Below, piece after piece: positions 62,535 through 64,000 of a stretch of DNA of 64,000 nt; within the stretch, counting starts at the first letter, position 1; each line of letters starts with the position of its first letter. Source of the DNA: Amphibacillus marinus (GTDB lineage: Bacteria; Bacillota; Bacilli; Bacillales; Amphibacillaceae); assembly GCF_900110345.1 (NCBI RefSeq), contig NZ_FODJ01000001.1, positions 124,001 through 188,000 on the forward strand. Direction: 5' to 3'. The notes below the pieces were generated by a model. It worked only from the letters and a program-made list of their open reading frames with translations, ran no database searches and was not told the DNA's origin. The position numbers and the translations under genes were made by a program.

Positions 62535-64000
62535 TTATAAAGCTTGATAGCGGGCGACGACATTCTCAACTGTGAAGCCATATTCAGCCATAATTTGGTT
62601 ACCTTCACCTGATGCGCCAAAGCGATCAATAGCTAAGATATCGCCTTCATCGCCAGCATAACGATCCCAGCCTAATGAAGCACCCATCTCAATAGCTAAC
62701 CGCTTTTTAACCGTTTTAGGTAGAATTGAATCTTTATAAGCTTGATCTTGTTGCTCAAATCGATCCCATGAAGGTAAGCTTACAACACTTACATCGTGGC
62801 CTTGCTCTTTTAAAGCAGCTTGTGCTTTAACAGCCAACTGAACTTCAGATCCAGCCGCAATTAAAATACCATCTGCTACCGCATTTTCAGATGGACTTAC
62901 GATATAGCCACCTTTTTTAACACCTTCATAGTTAGTACCAATTAATGTTGGTAAGCCTTGACGCGTAAGAACAAGTAAGGTAGGTGTGTCTGTTGATTCA
63001 ACTGCTAAACGCCAAGCTGCTTGGGCTTCAGTGCCATCAGCAGGACGTATTAATGAGATGCCCGGCATCGCACGAAATGCTGCTAGCTGCTCAACAGGCT
63101 CATGAGTAGGACCATCCTCACCAACTGCAATAGAGTCGTGTGTTAATACATAGGTTACCGGTAACTTTTGAATAGCTGATAAACGCACAGCTGGACGTAA
63201 GTAATCACTAAAAACAAAGAATGTCCCACCATAGACTTTGAGTCCTCCGTGTAGTGCCATTCCGTTTAGTGCAGCTGCCATAGCAAATTCACGCACACCA
63301 AACCAAATATTTCTACCAGCATAATTTGTTTTATCAAAATCTGCTTCGTCATTCATTCTCGTATTATTCGATCCAGCTAGGTCAGCACTTCCACCAAATA
63401 AACTTGGAACTGATTTAGCTAGTGCATTTACAACCTTACCAGCAGACGCACGTGTTGCTAACGTATCCTCTCCTGGTGTAAAGGTAGGTAAATTTTGATC
63501 CCAATCTTCAGGTAATTCGCCTTTTAACGCCGCTTCAAATTCTGCAGCAAGTTCTGGATAAGCAGATTGATAGGCATCGAACATTTCATTCCACTGAGCT
63601 TCTGTTGCTTGTCCACGCTTTACAATCTTTTCTTCAAAATCGCTATAAACTTCTTCTGGTACTGAAAATGGTTCATGAGTCCATTGGTAAGCTTCTTTTG
63701 TTAGTACAATTTCATCTTCACCTAATGGTGCACCGTGAGAAGCATTTGATCCAGCCTTATTAGGAGAACCGAAGCCAATAACTGTTTTAATTTCAATTAA
63801 TGTAGGTTGTTCTGTGTTTGCTTTTGCTTGTTCAAGTGCTGCAGCAATAGCATCAATATCATTACCATCTTCAACGAGAATGACTTGCCATCCGTAAGAT
63901 TCAAATCTTTTTTCAACTGATTCTGAAAATGATTTATTTAGGTCACCGTCTAATGAGATATCGTTGGAATCATATAGCGCAATCAATTTCCCAAGACCGA
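62535..64000 (-). CDS. tkt: Transketolase, C-terminal two thirds (cut by window edge)
   Basis: Thiamine-diphosphate enzyme of the non-oxidative pentose phosphate pathway. The frame runs on past 64000 (GLGKLIALYDSNDISLDGD precedes), so the N-terminal part, including the first cofactor-binding residues, is outside the window; about 488 codons are here. Visible are the pyrimidine-domain motif HDSIAVGEDGPTHEPVEQLA and the C-terminal domain ending VENVVARYQAL. The gene is 345 bases upstream of sirA on the same strand. Confidence 0.97.
   Translation of the reverse strand, partial: GLGKLIALYDSNDISLDGDLNKSFSESVEKRFESYGWQVILVEDGNDIDAIAAALEQAKANTEQPTLIEIKTVIGFGSPNKAGSNASHGAPLGEDEIVLTKEAYQWTHEPFSVPEEVYSDFEEKIVKRGQATEAQWNEMFDAYQSAYPELAAEFEAALKGELPEDWDQNLPTFTPGEDTLATRASAGKVVNALAKSVPSLFGGSADLAGSNNTRMNDEADFDKTNYAGRNIWFGVREFAMAAALNGMALHGGLKVYGGTFFVFSDYLRPAVRLSAIQKLPVTYVLTHDSIAVGEDGPTHEPVEQLAAFRAMPGISLIRPADGTEAQAAWRLAVESTDTPTLLVLTRQGLPTLIGTNYEGVKKGGYIVSPSENAVADGILIAAGSEVQLAVKAQAALKEQGHDVSVVSLPSWDRFEQQDQAYKDSILPKTVKKRLAIEMGASLGWDRYAGDEGDILAIDRFGASGEGNQIMAEYGFTVENVVARYQAL

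Overview
The window is chromosomal DNA of a low-GC, endospore-lineage member of the Bacillaceae. Three things point there: AGGAGG-type ribosome sites with many TTG/GTG starts; T-box and TPP leaders of Bacillus type; and a gene order sirA/yneF - citB - yneP - yneQ - plsY - yneT - parE - parC that follows the tkt-to-parC region of B. subtilis. It also carries a complete Na+-type V-ATPase operon with the Enterococcus hirae gene order, which B. subtilis lacks. An Amphibacillus/Halolactibacillus-like fermentative halo/alkaliphile is a reasonable guess, but this is inference. No rRNA, tRNA, CRISPR, prophage or intact transposase was found.

Layout. 1-3.2 kb: two single-domain chromate-transporter-like genes around a LysR gene, a 26-aa holin-like toxin peptide, and a YitT-family membrane protein. 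3.4-6.9 kb: YndM-like membrane protein, tenA behind a TPP riboswitch, htpG behind a CIRCE operator. 6.9-9.1 kb: a three-gene unit of two DUF1538 membrane proteins plus a tandem PII-like protein, the least characterised system here. 9.4-19 kb: an IDEAL-like small protein, a structured repeat, and the ntpFIKECGABD operon read from a clear promoter. 19.1-28 kb: cvfB, yaiI/yqxD, a small unannotated gene, ilvA, ppaC, proBA under a proline T-box, a VanZ-family gene and ilvE. 28-36.2 kb: gltD, gltA, divergent gltC, msrA. 36.3-37.1 kb: an XRE regulator / membrane protein / 24-aa peptide cluster. 37.3-44.5 kb: hisZGDBHAFI with a palindromic operator and divergent hisJ. 45.4-51.2 kb: flavin reductase, parC, parE, yneT. 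51.4-59.7 kb: plsY, folE2, yidD, yneQ, yneP, a tandem AAA+ gene, citB. 59.8-64 kb: an orphan sporulation-type kinase, yneF, sirA and the 3' part of tkt.

Between genes lie two mobile-element footprints (28118-28491 and 44549-45220). They share 13-14-bp terminal inverted repeats, and each is flanked by a 7-bp direct repeat. A second family of palindromic repeats occurs at about 9.95-10.24 kb and 62.34-62.51 kb, with a related core inside the 44.5-45.2 kb element. One hairpin of that core shows compensatory changes between copies.

How the genes fit together: gltAB supplies glutamate under GltC; proBA draws on it under proline control; ilvA and ilvE serve branched-chain synthesis; the his operon lacks only hisC, with hisJ divergent. 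The V-ATPase has the full set of Na+ ligands in its K subunit and probably links ATP to Na+ export.
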